A stretch of 64,000 nucleotides of DNA from positions 124,001-188,000 of the forward strand of contig JACPDN010000004.1 of NCBI GenBank assembly GCA_016183985.1. The letters are read 5' to 3'. A program made the position numbers and the translations under genes. Of this stretch, positions 35,234 through 48,269 are shown piece after piece. Under the pieces are notes generated by a model. It did not search any database and was not told where the DNA came from. It worked only from the letters and a program-made list of their open reading frames with translations. This DNA comes from Pseudomonadota bacterium. GTDB lineage: Bacteria; Pseudomonadota; Alphaproteobacteria; Dongiales; Dongiaceae. Position 1 is the first letter of the stretch, and every line of letters starts with the position of its first letter.

Positions 35234-35847
35234 TGCGCCGCGTCGCCTGCCTGCATACGGCCGACAGCAACATCGCTATCTTTGATGCTGCGGCCGAGGG
35301 GCTGGATCTCACCTTGCGCCATGTCGTCCGTTCCGATCTGCTGACCGCCACGGAAAGGACTGGCGGCCTCACCCCGGATATCGTCGCCGCAACGGAGATC
35401 GCCCTGCGCCAGGCGAGCGACGGGGCCGACATCGTGCTGCTCGGTTGTTCGACGCTGGGGCCCGTCGCCGACAGGCTGCGCCTACCCGTACCGGTCCGGC
35501 GCATCGACCGGGCCCTTGCCGAGGCTGCACGTGACGCGGCAGCGGGCGGGCGTGTTGCCGTGCTCTATGCCTTCGCCGGCACGCGCAATGCGACCGAAGC
35601 GCTGTTCCGCGAGGTGGCGGGGGCAGCCATCGACATGCAGCTGGTGGACGGCGCCTGGGATGCTTTCAAAAGTGGCGATCATGCCGCCTATCTGGCGCTG
35701 ATCGCGGCTGCGGCGGATAGTGCCGCGGAAAAAGGTGCTGCCAGCGTGGCGCTCGCGCAGGCATCGATGGCGCCGGCCACTGCGCTCTGTCATCGCGCAA
35801 AGCCGCTCAGCAGCCCGCATGTGAGCCTCGCCGCGGCCGCGCGCTGA
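35233..35847 (+). CDS. Asp/Glu racemase-like protein
   Basis: A 204-residue protein. It resembles the aspartate/glutamate/hydantoin racemase fold in its start (RRVACLHTADSNIAIFDAAA) and in ADIVLLGCSTLGPVADRL near residue 72, which carries one of the two expected catalytic Cys residues. A second Cys lies late (MAPATALCHRAKPLSSP), in the region where the partner Cys is found. The substrate is unknown. It is coupled to the diguanylate cyclase gene by a TGATG junction. Confidence 0.75.
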   Translation: MRRVACLHTADSNIAIFDAAAEGLDLTLRHVVRSDLLTATERTGGLTPDIVAATEIALRQASDGADIVLLGCSTLGPVADRLRLPVPVRRIDRALAEAARDAAAGGRVAVLYAFAGTRNATEALFREVAGAAIDMQLVDGAWDAFKSGDHAAYLALIAAAADSAAEKGAASVALAQASMAPATALCHRAKPLSSPHVSLAAAAR

Positions 35848-36018
35848 AGTCGGGTAGACATTCCAGTCGGGCGGACATTTCATCCGCAAAGAACAGGGTC
35901 GGAGATTCGGCCAGGAATAGGCCCTCCGCAGCGGTCGTTGTCTCACCGGTCCATTGAAGCAACTTCGCGTGGGTGGGGCCGCCGTAAACTCCCCCGCCGG
36001 TATTCGTCCGCGCACTTT

Positions 36019-36049
36019 CCCCGCCGCCACAAGGTGGCGGGGATTTTTT
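36019..36049 (+). terminator. Rho-independent terminator between the racemase-like gene and rraA
   Basis: CCCCGCCGCC and GGTGGCGGGG pair closely around ACAA and are followed by ATTTTTT on the plus strand. It lies 170 bases after the racemase-like stop and 20 bases from the convergent rraA-like stop. Confidence 0.75.
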
Positions 36050-36068
36050 ATCGGCCTGCCTTCTTCCG

Positions 36069-36779
36069 CTATTTCTTTTTCGCGGCTTCGTAGCGCGCCT
36101 TGGTTTCCGCATTCATCGGATAGAGGCCGGGAAGGGCCGCGCCCTTCGCCACTTCATCCATGATCCAGGCCTCCATGCGCTCCTGCTCTGGCGCTTCCCG
36201 CAGGACATCATCCAGGGACGCGGCTGGAATGACGACGGCACCGTCCTCGTCGGCGACGATGATGTCACCCGGGAAGATCGCGACACCGCCGCAGGCGATG
36301 GGTTGTTGCCAGGCAACGAAAGTGAGGCCCGCGACCGAAGGTGGCGCTGCAATGCCGTCGCACCAGACAGGAAGCCCCGTGCCGAGGACACCCGCCGCAT
36401 CGCGCATGACGCCATCGGTGACGAGGCCCGCCACATGGCGCTTCACCATGCGGGCACAGAGGATGTCGCCGAAGATGCCGGCATCAGTGACACCCATCGC
36501 GTCCGCCACTACGACGACACCGTCCGGCATGTCCTCGATCGCTGCCCGGGTCGAAATGGGCGAGGCCCAACTGGCCGGTGTCGCCAGATCCTCGCGCGCC
36601 GGCACGAAGCGCAAAGTGAAGGCCGGGCCGACGACGCGCGGTTGCCCGGATTTCAGCGGCTTCGTCCCCCGCAGCCAGACATTGCGCAGGCCCTTTTTCA
36701 AGAGGACCGTGGTGAGGGTGGCGGTGGAAACCTGGCTCAAGGTGGCGATGGTGGCGATGGTGGCGGGGTCGAGCGGCAT
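36069..36779 (-). CDS. RraA family protein (4-hydroxy-4-methyl-2-oxoglutarate aldolase/regulator-like)
   Basis: A 236-residue protein. The family core is clear in STATLTTVLLKKGLRNVWLR, VVVVADAMGVTDAGIFGDIL, GLVTDGVMRDAAGVLGTGLP and GDIIVADEDGAVVIPAASLD. The G-x-x-D-G-x-x-RD stretch holds the aldolase Arg and Asp of the HMG-aldolase branch. Members either cleave 2-oxo acids or regulate RNase E. The sequence does not decide which. The start at 36779 gives 16 bases after the gyrB stop, so it may ride on the gyrB transcript. Confidence 0.82.
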   Translation of the reverse strand: MPLDPATIATIATLSQVSTATLTTVLLKKGLRNVWLRGTKPLKSGQPRVVGPAFTLRFVPAREDLATPASWASPISTRAAIEDMPDGVVVVADAMGVTDAGIFGDILCARMVKRHVAGLVTDGVMRDAAGVLGTGLPVWCDGIAAPPSVAGLTFVAWQQPIACGGVAIFPGDIIVADEDGAVVIPAASLDDVLREAPEQERMEAWIMDEVAKGAALPGLYPMNAETKARYEAAKKK

Positions 36780-36795
36780 ATCCAGAGTCTTACCC

Positions 36796-40591
<3,796 letters not shown>

Positions 40592-40595
40592 CGCC

Positions 40596-41714
40596 TCACA
40601 CACGCATCGGCATCAGCACGTAGAGTGCCTGAGCATCGGCCATGTCACGCAACAGCGTGGGGGCAACGGAATCGGCAAGCTTCAGTTCCAGACCCTCGCC
40701 CTCGATCTCGTCGGCGACGTCGAGCAGGTATTTCGAGTTGAAGCCGATCTCCATCGCCTGGCCGTCATATTTCACCTCGATCTCTTCCGAGGCGCTGCCG
40801 TTTTCGGCGCTGGTGGCGGAAAGCGTCAGCATGCCGGGCTTCAAGCTAAGCTTCACAGCGCGCGACTTCTCCGACGAGATGGTGGAGACGCGGTCGACGG
40901 CGTCGCGGAATTCCTTGCGGTCGACTTCCAGGATCTTGTCATTGGCGGTCGGAATGACGCGCTGATAATCGGGGAAGGATCCATCGATCAGCTTCGAGGT
41001 CAGCACGACATCGGCAAACGCAAAGCGGATGCGGCTGTCAGAGAGGGAGACGTCGACGGCGCCGTCGAAATCCTCGATCAGCTTGCGGACCTCGTTCACC
41101 ATCTTCCGGGGCACGATCACGCCGGGAATGCCCTCGGCGCCCTCCGGCAGCGGCATCTCGACCCGCGCCAGGCGGTGGCCGTCGGTGGCGACGGCGCGCA
41201 GGCTCGTCTGCTTGCCCGCTGCATAGGCATGCACATAGATGCCGTTGAGATAGTAGCGGGTCTCCTCGGTCGAGATCGCGAATTTGGTGCGGTCGATGAG
41301 ACCCTTCAAATCGGCGGCCGAGAGCGGGAATTTATGGGCGAGGTCGCCGGCATGGATGGCCGGGAAATCCTCCTTCGGCAACGTCGCCAGGGCAAAGCGC
41401 GAACGGCCGGTCTTCACGGTGACCTGCTGGCCGTCGGCGGCGAGCTCGATCTGGACCTGGGCGCCTTCGGGCAGCTTACGGACGATGTCGTAGAGCGTGT
41501 GGGCGGGGACCGTGGCGGCGCCGGGGATGGCGATGTCGGACGCCACCTTTTCGACCACGGCGAGGTCCATATCGGTGGCGGTCAGCCCCAGTTGCCCGTC
41601 TTTGGCTTCGACGAGGACGTTGGAGAGGATGGGAATGGTGTTGCGGCGTTCGACGACACTCTGCACATGGCCCAATGCCTTCAGGAGGAGGGTCCGCTCG
41701 ATGGTCAGTTTCAT
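40596..41714 (-). CDS. dnaN: DNA polymerase III subunit beta (sliding clamp)
   Basis: A 372-residue clamp. It starts MKLTIERTLLLKALGHVQSV and has RRNTIPILSNVLVEAKDG near residue 22, RYYLNGIYVHAYAAGKQTSL near 150, LIDGSFPDYQRVIPTANDKI near 240 and a C-terminal ALYVLMPMRV, the canonical end. It encircles DNA and tethers polymerase III. It is preceded by 285 bases after dnaA and followed within four bases by recF. Confidence 0.97.
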   Translation of the reverse strand: MKLTIERTLLLKALGHVQSVVERRNTIPILSNVLVEAKDGQLGLTATDMDLAVVEKVASDIAIPGAATVPAHTLYDIVRKLPEGAQVQIELAADGQQVTVKTGRSRFALATLPKEDFPAIHAGDLAHKFPLSAADLKGLIDRTKFAISTEETRYYLNGIYVHAYAAGKQTSLRAVATDGHRLARVEMPLPEGAEGIPGVIVPRKMVNEVRKLIEDFDGAVDVSLSDSRIRFAFADVVLTSKLIDGSFPDYQRVIPTANDKILEVDRKEFRDAVDRVSTISSEKSRAVKLSLKPGMLTLSATSAENGSASEEIEVKYDGQAMEIGFNSKYLLDVADEIEGEGLELKLADSVAPTLLRDMADAQALYVLMPMRV

Positions 41715-41999
41715 GGCCTAACTCAACCCTGTTTCTGGCCGAAGGTGGCTCCGCCGGTCCCAGGAACACCGGCCGTGCCGGTGGTCGCGGGATGGCGGGC
41801 CGACACTGTCGGTCCGATCTTTTCCAACCTTGCTTGAAGGTCCCCGCGCCAAGGAAAAACGGTCGCGGAAATGGGCGAATCGGCCCCTCAATCCCAGCAA
41901 GTGGGGGATTATAGCAGGTTAGTCCCGGCGCAACAGGGTTTTGTGCCGATTCCGGGCCTCGGGCAGGGGGCCGCAACCCCGCAGAATGCTTGGGAAAAC
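41715..41999. other. 285-bp dnaA-dnaN spacer
   Basis: In many bacteria this spacer can carry the origin. I find no TTATNCACA-type DnaA box and no AT-rich block in it. It probably holds only a dnaN promoter, which I cannot place. Confidence 0.4.
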
Positions 42000-43490
42000 T
42001 CAGCCTTCCAGCATGCGCTTCAGGAGGTCGATATCCTCGGCAAAGGAGATATCGCCCGAGGCCAATTCCTCGACCTTTTTGACGGCATGCATGACGGTCG
42101 TGTGGTCGCGACCGCCGAAGGAACGGCCGATATCCGGCAGCGATTTCGTGGTGAGTTGCTTGGCGAGATACATCGCGATCTGGCGCGGGCGCGAGACCTG
42201 GCGGGCGCGGCGCGGCGAGCTCATATCGGCCAGCTTGATGTTGTAATGCTCGGCGACCCGGCGCTGGATTTCCTCGATCGTGACCGAGCGGTCATTGGCG
42301 CGCAGCAGGTCTTTCAAGAGCTCCTGCGCGGATTCGACCGAGACCGGACGCCCGACCAGGGTCGCGTGGGCGATGATGCGGGTGAGCGCGCCTTCGAGCT
42401 CACGCACATTCGACGAGATGCGGTGGGCGAGGAATTCCAGAACCTTCGACGGAATTTCGATCGGTGCCTGCTCCGCCTTCGCCTGCAGGATGCCGAGGCG
42501 AAGTTCGTAGGTGGTGGGGTGGATGTCGGCAACGAGGCCCCAGCCGAAGCGGGTGCGCATGCGCTCCTCAAGCCCCTGCAGGTCCGACGGAGATTTGTCG
42601 GCCGAGAGCACCACCTGCTTATTCTGGTCGAAGAGGGCGTTGAAGGTGTGGAAGAACTCTTCCTGCGTCGATTCCTTGCCGATGATGAACTGCACGTCAT
42701 CGACCATGAGCACGTCGACCGAGCGGAACAGTTCCTTGAACGCCATGGTGTTCTTGTTCCGCAGGGCGCGGATGAACTGGTACATGAACTTCTCGGCGGA
42801 GAGATAGATCACGCGCTTTTGCGGCTGCTTCTTCTTGATGTGATGGGCGATCGCATGCATGAGGTGCGTCTTGCCGAGGCCGACGCCACCATAAAGAAAC
42901 AGCGGATTGAAGGGCACAACATCCGACTCAGCCACGCGCAGGGCAGCGGCGTGCGCCAGCTCATTCGACTTGCCGACCACGAAATTATCGAAGGTAAGGC
43001 GCGGGTCCAGTGTGGCGCTGACTTCCGCCAGGCCGTCGACGTCGGAGATGCCTGCACCAGCAATCTGTGGCATGGCATCGACGGGCGCCCCGCCTTCGGC
43101 GTTCACGGGCGTTTCGAGCATCACATCGTCGAGTGCCGAATCATCGGCCGCTTGTGCATCGCGCGCATCGACGATCACCTCGACCGAGCGGATGTCGGGG
43201 CATTCGGAGCTCCAGAGGGCCATGATGCGGTCGGCGTAATGCGTCGCCACCCAGTCGCGCATGAATCGCGACGGCACGGCGACACGCAGATCCTGGCCAC
43301 GGCGGCCGGCCAGCGTCAGGGGTTTGAGCCAAGAGCGGAACGTGGCTTCGCCGAACTCGGCGCGCAGGCGGCCGCGCACACGGGCCCATTGCGCATTGAG
43401 GAGCGAATCGCTGCCGGCTTCGATCATGGCTTTCCCCCCAAGAGCACTCATATTCGTATTCATGTCGTCATTGCGGCTCATCAGGCGCAT
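42000..43490 (-). CDS. dnaA: Chromosomal replication initiator protein DnaA
   Basis: A 496-residue AAA+ initiator. Domain I spans about residues 25-100 ([20 protein letters not shown] and SWLKPL). Walker A is [19 protein letters not shown] near residue 195, Walker [13 protein letters not shown] near 257. The DNA-binding domain ends with [20 protein letters not shown] and [16 protein letters not shown]. The ATG at 43490 overlaps the preceding rhodanese stop by one base (TGATG), with AGGA just upstream. An ATG at 43481 is the alternative. Translational coupling to the rhodanese gene is likely. Confidence 0.97.
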   Translation of the reverse strand: MRLMSRNDDMNTNMSALGGKAMIEAGSDSLLNAQWARVRGRLRAEFGEATFRSWLKPLTLAGRRGQDLRVAVPSRFMRDWVATHYADRIMALWSSECPDIRSVEVIVDARDAQAADDSALDDVMLETPVNAEGGAPVDAMPQIAGAGISDVDGLAEVSATLDPRLTFDNFVVGKSNELAHAAALRVAESDVVPFNPLFLYGGVGLGKTHLMHAIAHHIKKKQPQKRVIYLSAEKFMYQFIRALRNKNTMAFKELFRSVDVLMVDDVQFIIGKESTQEEFFHTFNALFDQNKQVVLSADKSPSDLQGLEERMRTRFGWGLVADIHPTTYELRLGILQAKAEQAPIEIPSKVLEFLAHRISSNVRELEGALTRIIAHATLVGRPVSVESAQELLKDLLRANDRSVTIEEIQRRVAEHYNIKLADMSSPRRARQVSRPRQIAMYLAKQLTTKSLPDIGRSFGGRDHTTVMHAVKKVEELASGDISFAEDIDLLKRMLEG

Positions 43491-43918
43491 CAATCCTGCA
43501 CCCAGGCGAGACCTGCGGCTTTCCAGCCATTCGTACGTCCACGATGGTTGTCGCCGTCTTTGTCACCCTCAAAACCACCGGCAATGTTGAAGCAGGGGCC
43601 AAGGCCCGCTTCGGTCATGGCAATGGCCGCGGCGCGTGAGCGAGCGCCTGAGCGGCACAGGAAATAGACCGGGCCAGAGACTTCGCCGAGCTGCGCCTTC
43701 ACCTTGGCGGCAAAGTCCGAATCGACGGCCATGGCGGGATAGACCTGCCAGGAGGCGAGGACGACCTTCTTGCCCAAGCTGCCGAGATTGGGAACGCCCA
43801 CAAAGCTCCATTCCGGCTGGGTGCGGACATCGACCAGACGGGCTTTGGCGTCGGTGCGCAGGGCGTCCCAGGCGGCCTGGGGCGTCACATCGCCCGCGTA
43901 GTTTCCAGTGTTGCTCAT
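43490..43918 (-). CDS. Rhodanese-like domain protein upstream of dnaA
   Basis: A 142-residue single-domain rhodanese. It starts near AGDVTPQAAWDALRTDAKAR, then has LVDVRTQPEWSFVGVPNL and the active loop YFLCRSGARSRAAAIAM with its persulfide-forming Cys. It ends with NIAGGFEGDKDGDNHRGR and NGWKAAGLAW, a form common in alphaproteobacteria. Such proteins move sulfane sulfur in the cytoplasm. The start at 43918 omits a 21-residue lead without family character. The stop overlaps the dnaA ATG. Confidence 0.88.
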   Translation of the reverse strand: MSNTGNYAGDVTPQAAWDALRTDAKARLVDVRTQPEWSFVGVPNLGSLGKKVVLASWQVYPAMAVDSDFAAKVKAQLGEVSGPVYFLCRSGARSRAAAIAMTEAGLGPCFNIAGGFEGDKDGDNHRGRTNGWKAAGLAWVQD

Positions 43919-44603
43919 GCCGTCATACCCCACAGAAAAAAACGACGTCGCCACCGGCACGGGGAATCCTGCGCCCTGCAACAGGGCGTGGCACCCGGAT
44001 CGGCGGCGGTCTTAATGATTAACTTAAGCCCGCGCGCCGAAACCGTTGGGATCTGGCACGTAGGGCTGCAACCAATGCGCGATAATGCCGTGAAGGCGCG
44101 CAATGTAGCCGTGACTTGGTTGCCACAGGTTTCGGAGGGGGAAAACGGACGCAGAGAGAGGGCCGGAACGGGTCAGAATCCCAGCTTTCCGGCGGTCAGT
44201 TGCTTGGCCCACGACATAGTCGCGGAAACCATGGCTGGCGCAATGATGGAACGTGTCGTCACGCATCATAGGTCTTTGTTTTTTATGTCTAATTTTCCCG
44301 TGATCAAGCCCCTTTTCGGAGCTTCGGTCGACGCCCTGTCCGCGACCGGAGGGGACTCTACGCGCGCGCTTTAACCCATGCAACAAGTCCGAATCAAGAA
44401 CGGTTCGGAATCGATTCTTGGGAAGGCAGCTGTGGCCGATTCATCACAGATTCAGCAGTCGGAGAACGCCCAACGGCTACAACGGATGGTGGCGCAATTC
44501 ATTCGAACCCACAAACGAAACCGCGGCCTTCCGATGGAAGGCCGCGGCTGTTGTGAGCGCTGCCAAGCCCTTGCGGGCGGCGGCTGAACCTTTGCCTCGG
44601 ACT
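43919..44603. other. Gap between rpsT and the rhodanese-dnaA operon; candidate origin region
   Basis: No gene is convincing in this stretch. It contains five GANTC sites within 63 bases (44391, 44408, 44413, 44438, 44449), including the palindrome GAATCGATTC. A T-rich stretch GTCTTTGTTTTTTATGTCTA lies at about 44272-44291. The rpsT terminator is at 44511-44547. GANTC is the methylation site of CcrM, which acts on cell-cycle regions in alphaproteobacteria. I see no clear TTATNCACA DnaA boxes, so origin function is only a possibility. The rhodanese-dnaA promoter must also lie here. Confidence 0.45.
44511..44547 (-). terminator. Rho-independent terminator after rpsT
   Basis: CCGCGGCCTTCC (44521-44532) and GGAAGGCCGCGG (44536-44547) form a perfect twelve-pair stem with a GAT loop. 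On the minus strand it is followed by TTTCGTTTG. It lies about 55 bases beyond the rpsT stop. Confidence 0.85.
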
Positions 44604-44867
44604 TTAGGCGAGGGTGCGGACAGCCTTGGTGAGGCGCGACATTTTGCGCGCTGCAGTATTCTTGTGCAGCACGCCAGTCACCACGCCACGGGCGAGTTCC
44701 GGCTGGGCGGCCTTGAGGGCGGCTTCGGCGGCGGCCTTGTTGCCACCAGCGATCGCCTCTTCGGCCTTCTTTACGGCCGTCTTCAAACGGCTGTTGTTGG
44801 CGCGGTTGCGCGCCGTGCGAACTACGGTCTGGCGAATGCGCTTTTCCGCGGACTTATGATGAGCCAT
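44604..44867 (-). CDS. rpsT: 30S ribosomal protein S20
   Basis: An 87-residue basic protein. It starts [20 protein letters not shown] and continues [19 protein letters not shown], then [20 protein letters not shown] near the end, matching S20 throughout. The start at 44867 gives the conserved N-terminus; a longer reading to 44945 is spurious. It binds 16S rRNA in the small ribosomal subunit. The gene lies next to the dnaA operon and is divergent from dapF. Confidence 0.97.
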   Translation of the reverse strand: MAHHKSAEKRIRQTVVRTARNRANNSRLKTAVKKAEEAIAGGNKAAAEAALKAAQPELARGVVTGVLHKNTAARKMSRLTKAVRTLA

Positions 44868-45117
44868 GGAGCAATACCTGCTTTGAAACGTCGGAATTTC
44901 TATTGGCGGCGGGTTATACAGAGGGGCAGGGCAGGCGTCAACCATTGCCGTCGATACTTATTTTATCTACATGAATCAGCAGGTTAATGAGCTTTCCAAA
45001 GTGTTGCCCTGCATCCCGCGCAAGGCGAGATACCCCTGAAATCATTGGACTTGAAGGGGGGCGGGCGGCATAACCACCTTCATTCGACGAAATTTTCAGC
45101 CCGATTGGCGCCTGTTC

Positions 45118-45963
45118 ATGACTGTTGTCCCGTTTTTGAAGATGCATGGTCTCGGCAACGACTTTGTCGTGCTGGATGCGCGCAAGCAGAAGCTGGATCT
45201 CACCGTCAAACAACGCCAGCGCCTGGCTGACCGGCATATGGGTGTCGGCTTCGACCAGATGGTGACGCTGGAGAACCCGGTTTCGGCCGGCGCCGACGTC
45301 TTCATGCGCCTCCATAATGCCGATGGGTCCGAGGCGCGCGCCTGCGGCAACGCCACGCGCTGCATCGCCGGCCGCATCATGGGCGAGAAGGGCAACGGCA
45401 ACGTCGTCATCGAGACCGTTTCCGGCCTCCTCACGGCGGAAGAGATCGGCAACGGTCAGATATCGGTCGATATGGGACCGGCCAATCTTGACTGGCAGGA
45501 CATTCCGGTGGCCGCCGCTTGCGACACCTTGCATATGCCGGTGGCTCTCGGGCCCGTTTCCGACCCTGTGGGGGTCAATGTAGGATCGACCCATGCGGTC
45601 TTCTTCGTCGACGATGTGAATGCGATCGATCTGCCCGTCATCGGCCCGAAGCTCGAGAATCATCCGTTCTTTCCCAACCGCGCCAATATCGAATTCGCGC
45701 AAATCGTCGGGCCCGACCGCATCCGCATGCGGGTCTGGGAACGCGGCGCCGGCATCACCTTGGCCTGCGGTTCGGGTGCTTGCGGGACATTGGTTGCAGC
45801 GGCACGGCGCGGGCTCACGTCCAGGAAGGGCGAGGTCATTGTCGATGGCGGCACGCTGACCATCGAATGGCTGGAAAACGGCCATGTTCGCATGACCGGC
45901 CCCTGGACGCTGTCCTATGAAGGAACGATCGACCTCGATCGGCTCGTGAACGGCCATGGCTGA
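45118..45963 (+). CDS. dapF: Diaminopimelate epimerase
   Basis: A 281-residue enzyme that converts LL- to meso-diaminopimelate for lysine and peptidoglycan. It starts VPFLKMHGLGNDFVVLDAR. The two catalytic Cys residues are in EARACGNATRCIAGR near residue 79 and LACGSGACGTLVAAARRG near 222. NIEFAQIVGPDRIRMRVWER also matches. The coding region overlaps mtaB by eight bases, so both belong to one operon with ftsY. Confidence 0.97.
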   Translation: MTVVPFLKMHGLGNDFVVLDARKQKLDLTVKQRQRLADRHMGVGFDQMVTLENPVSAGADVFMRLHNADGSEARACGNATRCIAGRIMGEKGNGNVVIETVSGLLTAEEIGNGQISVDMGPANLDWQDIPVAAACDTLHMPVALGPVSDPVGVNVGSTHAVFFVDDVNAIDLPVIGPKLENHPFFPNRANIEFAQIVGPDRIRMRVWERGAGITLACGSGACGTLVAAARRGLTSRKGEVIVDGGTLTIEWLENGHVRMTGPWTLSYEGTIDLDRLVNGHG

Positions 45964-47263
45964 AGAGGTTCTTTCACCCGTTGAAGAGCAACGCCGGCCG
46001 GGCGAGCCGCAGCTCGTCACCTTCGGCTGCCGCCTCAATGCCTTCGAGAGCGAGGTCATGCGCAACCATGCGCAGGCCGCCGGCCTTGGCGACGCCATCA
46101 TCTTCAATACCTGTGCCGTCACCTCGGAAGCCGAGCGCCAGGCGCGCCAGGCGATCCGAAAGGCCCGCCGCCTCAACCCGGAAGCACGCATCATCGTCAC
46201 CGGCTGTGCGGCTCAGATTTCGCCCGAAACCTATGCGGCAATGGCTGAGGTCGATGCGGTCCTCGGCAATGAGGAAAAACTGAAGGCGGAGAGTTTCGCG
46301 GCGCTATCTTTGTCACGCGAGCCGGTCGTTCGCGTGGCCGATATCATGACGGTGACGGAGACGGCGCCGCATCTTATCTCCGGCTTTGCCGCCCGCGCCC
46401 GTGCTTTTGTGGAAATCCAGCAAGGCTGCGACCATCGCTGCACCTTCTGCATCATCCCCTTCGGCCGCGGCAACAGCCGCTCCGTCGCCGTGGGTGCGAT
46501 CGTCGATCAGATCCGCCAATTGGTCGCGAACGGCGTGCGCGAAGTGGTGCTGACCGGTGTCGACATCACCTCCTATGGCGCCGATCTGCCGGGCAAGCCC
46601 AATCTCGGCGCGCTCACCCGCCGTATCCTCAATCTCGTGCCCGATCTGCCGCGGCTCCGTCTTTCTTCCCTCGACGTGGTCGAGGTGGATGACGAACTGA
46701 AGCGCATCATCGTTTCGGAACAGCGGTTGATGCCACATCTCCATCTGTCGCTGCAGGCCGGCGACGACATGATCCTGAAGCGCATGAAGCGCCGGCACAG
46801 CCGCGATGACGCCATCCGCTTCGTGCGCGAGATGAAGGCGATGCGGCCCGACCTCGTCTTCGGCGCCGATCTCATCGCCGGTTTCCCGACCGAGACGCAA
46901 GAGATGTTCGAGAATTCGCTGCGCCTGGTCGACGAATGCGACCTCACCTTCCTGCACGTCTTTCCCTATTCGGCGCGGAAGGGCACGCCGGCGGCGAAGA
47001 TGCCGCAGGTGCCGGGAAATATTCGCAAAGAGCGCGCGCAGGCTTTGCGCGCCCGGGGCCTTGCCCGCCAGAAGGACTATTTCGCGCGGCTTCTGGGCGC
47101 GCCGGCCCGCGTCCTGGTCGAGAAGTCGGAAGACGGCCGCGCCTTCGGTCACAGTGATCACTTTGCCCCGGTCGCCCTCAGTTTCGGCGCGCTGCCCGGC
47201 ACCATTATCGAGACCCGTATCAACGGGGCGACGGACGAGCATCTCACCGCCATCGCCGCATAA
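45956..47263 (+). CDS. mtaB: tRNA t6A37 methylthiotransferase (MtaB-type)
   Basis: A 435-residue radical-SAM enzyme that methylthiolates t6A at position 37 of tRNAs reading ANN codons. The N-terminal UPF0004 domain has TFGCRLNAFESEVMRNHAQA and FNTCAVTSEAERQARQAI. The radical-SAM site is QQGCDHRCTFCIIPFGRGNS near residue 155, with the CxxxCxxC triad. GADLIAGFPTETQEMFENSL, FLHVFPYSARKGTPAAKMP and a C-terminal TRAM-like stretch follow. CRLNAFES favours MtaB over MiaB or RimO. Confidence 0.94.
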   Translation: MAEEVLSPVEEQRRPGEPQLVTFGCRLNAFESEVMRNHAQAAGLGDAIIFNTCAVTSEAERQARQAIRKARRLNPEARIIVTGCAAQISPETYAAMAEVDAVLGNEEKLKAESFAALSLSREPVVRVADIMTVTETAPHLISGFAARARAFVEIQQGCDHRCTFCIIPFGRGNSRSVAVGAIVDQIRQLVANGVREVVLTGVDITSYGADLPGKPNLGALTRRILNLVPDLPRLRLSSLDVVEVDDELKRIIVSEQRLMPHLHLSLQAGDDMILKRMKRRHSRDDAIRFVREMKAMRPDLVFGADLIAGFPTETQEMFENSLRLVDECDLTFLHVFPYSARKGTPAAKMPQVPGNIRKERAQALRARGLARQKDYFARLLGAPARVLVEKSEDGRAFGHSDHFAPVALSFGALPGTIIETRINGATDEHLTAIAA

Positions 47264-47280
47264 TTTCTTATAAAGACCCC

Positions 47281-48216
47281 ATGACCGACAGCAGCAGCAA
47301 CGAAAAGCGGGGCTGGTTCCAGCGCTTGAAGGACGGCCTCAGCCGCTCCTCGACCAAGCTCACGGACAGCATCACCGGCATCTTCACCAAGCGGAAGCTC
47401 GACCGGGCGCTGCTCGATGAATTGGAAGAGGCGTTGATCGCCGCCGATCTCGGCCCCGCGACGGCAGAGAAGCTGACCAAAGCCCTGGCGAAAGATCGTT
47501 TCGACAAGGAAGTGACCTCGGAAGAGGTGCGCGGGCTTTTCGCCGATGAAATCGCGAAGCTCCTGGATCCGGTCGCCAAGCCGCTGACGATATCGCAGAA
47601 GCCGCATGTGGTGCTGGTGGTAGGCGTCAACGGCTCCGGCAAGACGACGACCATCGGCAAGCTGGCGCGCCTCTATCAGGGCCAGGGCAAGAAGGTCATG
47701 CTGGCTGCTGGTGATACGTTCCGCGCCGCTGCCGTCGAACAGCTGAAGATCTGGGGCGAGCGGGCGCAGGTGCCGGTGATCGCGCGCGGCGAAGGTGCTG
47801 ATCCGGCGGGCCTTGCCTTCGATGCGCTGACCGAGGCCAAGGCAAAAAACATCGATCTTCTTCTCATCGATACGGCGGGCCGTCTGCAGAACAAGGCGGG
47901 CCTCATGGAAGAACTCGCCAAGATCGTGCGCGTCATCAAGAAGGTGGATGCAACGGCACCTCATGACTGCCTGCTGGTGCTGGATGCCACGGTTGGCCAG
48001 AACGCGCACAGCCAAGTCGATATCTTCAAGCAGATCTGCCAGGTGACTGGTCTTGTCGTCACCAAGCTCGATGGTTCGGCCAAGGGCGGCGTGCTGGTGG
48101 CGCTCGCCGAACGTTTCGGCCTGCCAGTAGTGGCGATCGGCGTCGGCGAAGGCCAGGACGATCTGAAACCCTTCGCGGCGCAGGAATTCGCGCGGTCCTT
48201 GATGGATGTGGCTTAG
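47281..48216 (+). CDS. ftsY: Signal recognition particle receptor FtsY
   Basis: A 311-residue SRP GTPase that docks ribosome-SRP complexes at the inner membrane. The N domain begins KRGWFQRLKDGLSRSSTKLT. The G domain has GVNGSGKTTTIGKLARLY near residue 115, AAGDTFRAAAVEQLKIWGER, LLIDTAGRLQNKAGLMEELA and VVTKLDGSAKGGVLVALAER. The acidic A domain of longer FtsY proteins is nearly absent, as in many alphaproteobacteria. It follows mtaB by 17 bases. Confidence 0.97.
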   Translation: MTDSSSNEKRGWFQRLKDGLSRSSTKLTDSITGIFTKRKLDRALLDELEEALIAADLGPATAEKLTKALAKDRFDKEVTSEEVRGLFADEIAKLLDPVAKPLTISQKPHVVLVVGVNGSGKTTTIGKLARLYQGQGKKVMLAAGDTFRAAAVEQLKIWGERAQVPVIARGEGADPAGLAFDALTEAKAKNIDLLLIDTAGRLQNKAGLMEELAKIVRVIKKVDATAPHDCLLVLDATVGQNAHSQVDIFKQICQVTGLVVTKLDGSAKGGVLVALAERFGLPVVAIGVGEGQDDLKPFAAQEFARSLMDVA

Positions 48217-48226
48217 GCCGGAAGGG

Positions 48227-48266
48227 CCCTCAGCCCAACCCTTCTCCCCGGACGGGCGAGGGGCAG
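48227..48266. repeat. Truncated CCCTCA...GAGGGG-type repeat after ftsY
   Basis: CCCTCAGCCCAACCCTTCTC followed by CCCGGACGGGCGAGGGG resembles the left half of the element at 26369-26506. It lies between ftsY and the convergent GGDEF gene. Confidence 0.5.
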
Positions 48267-48269
48267 ATC

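Noticed and set aside
41715-41999. dnaA-dnaN spacer as replication origin
   Set aside because: No DnaA boxes or AT-rich block are visible in it.
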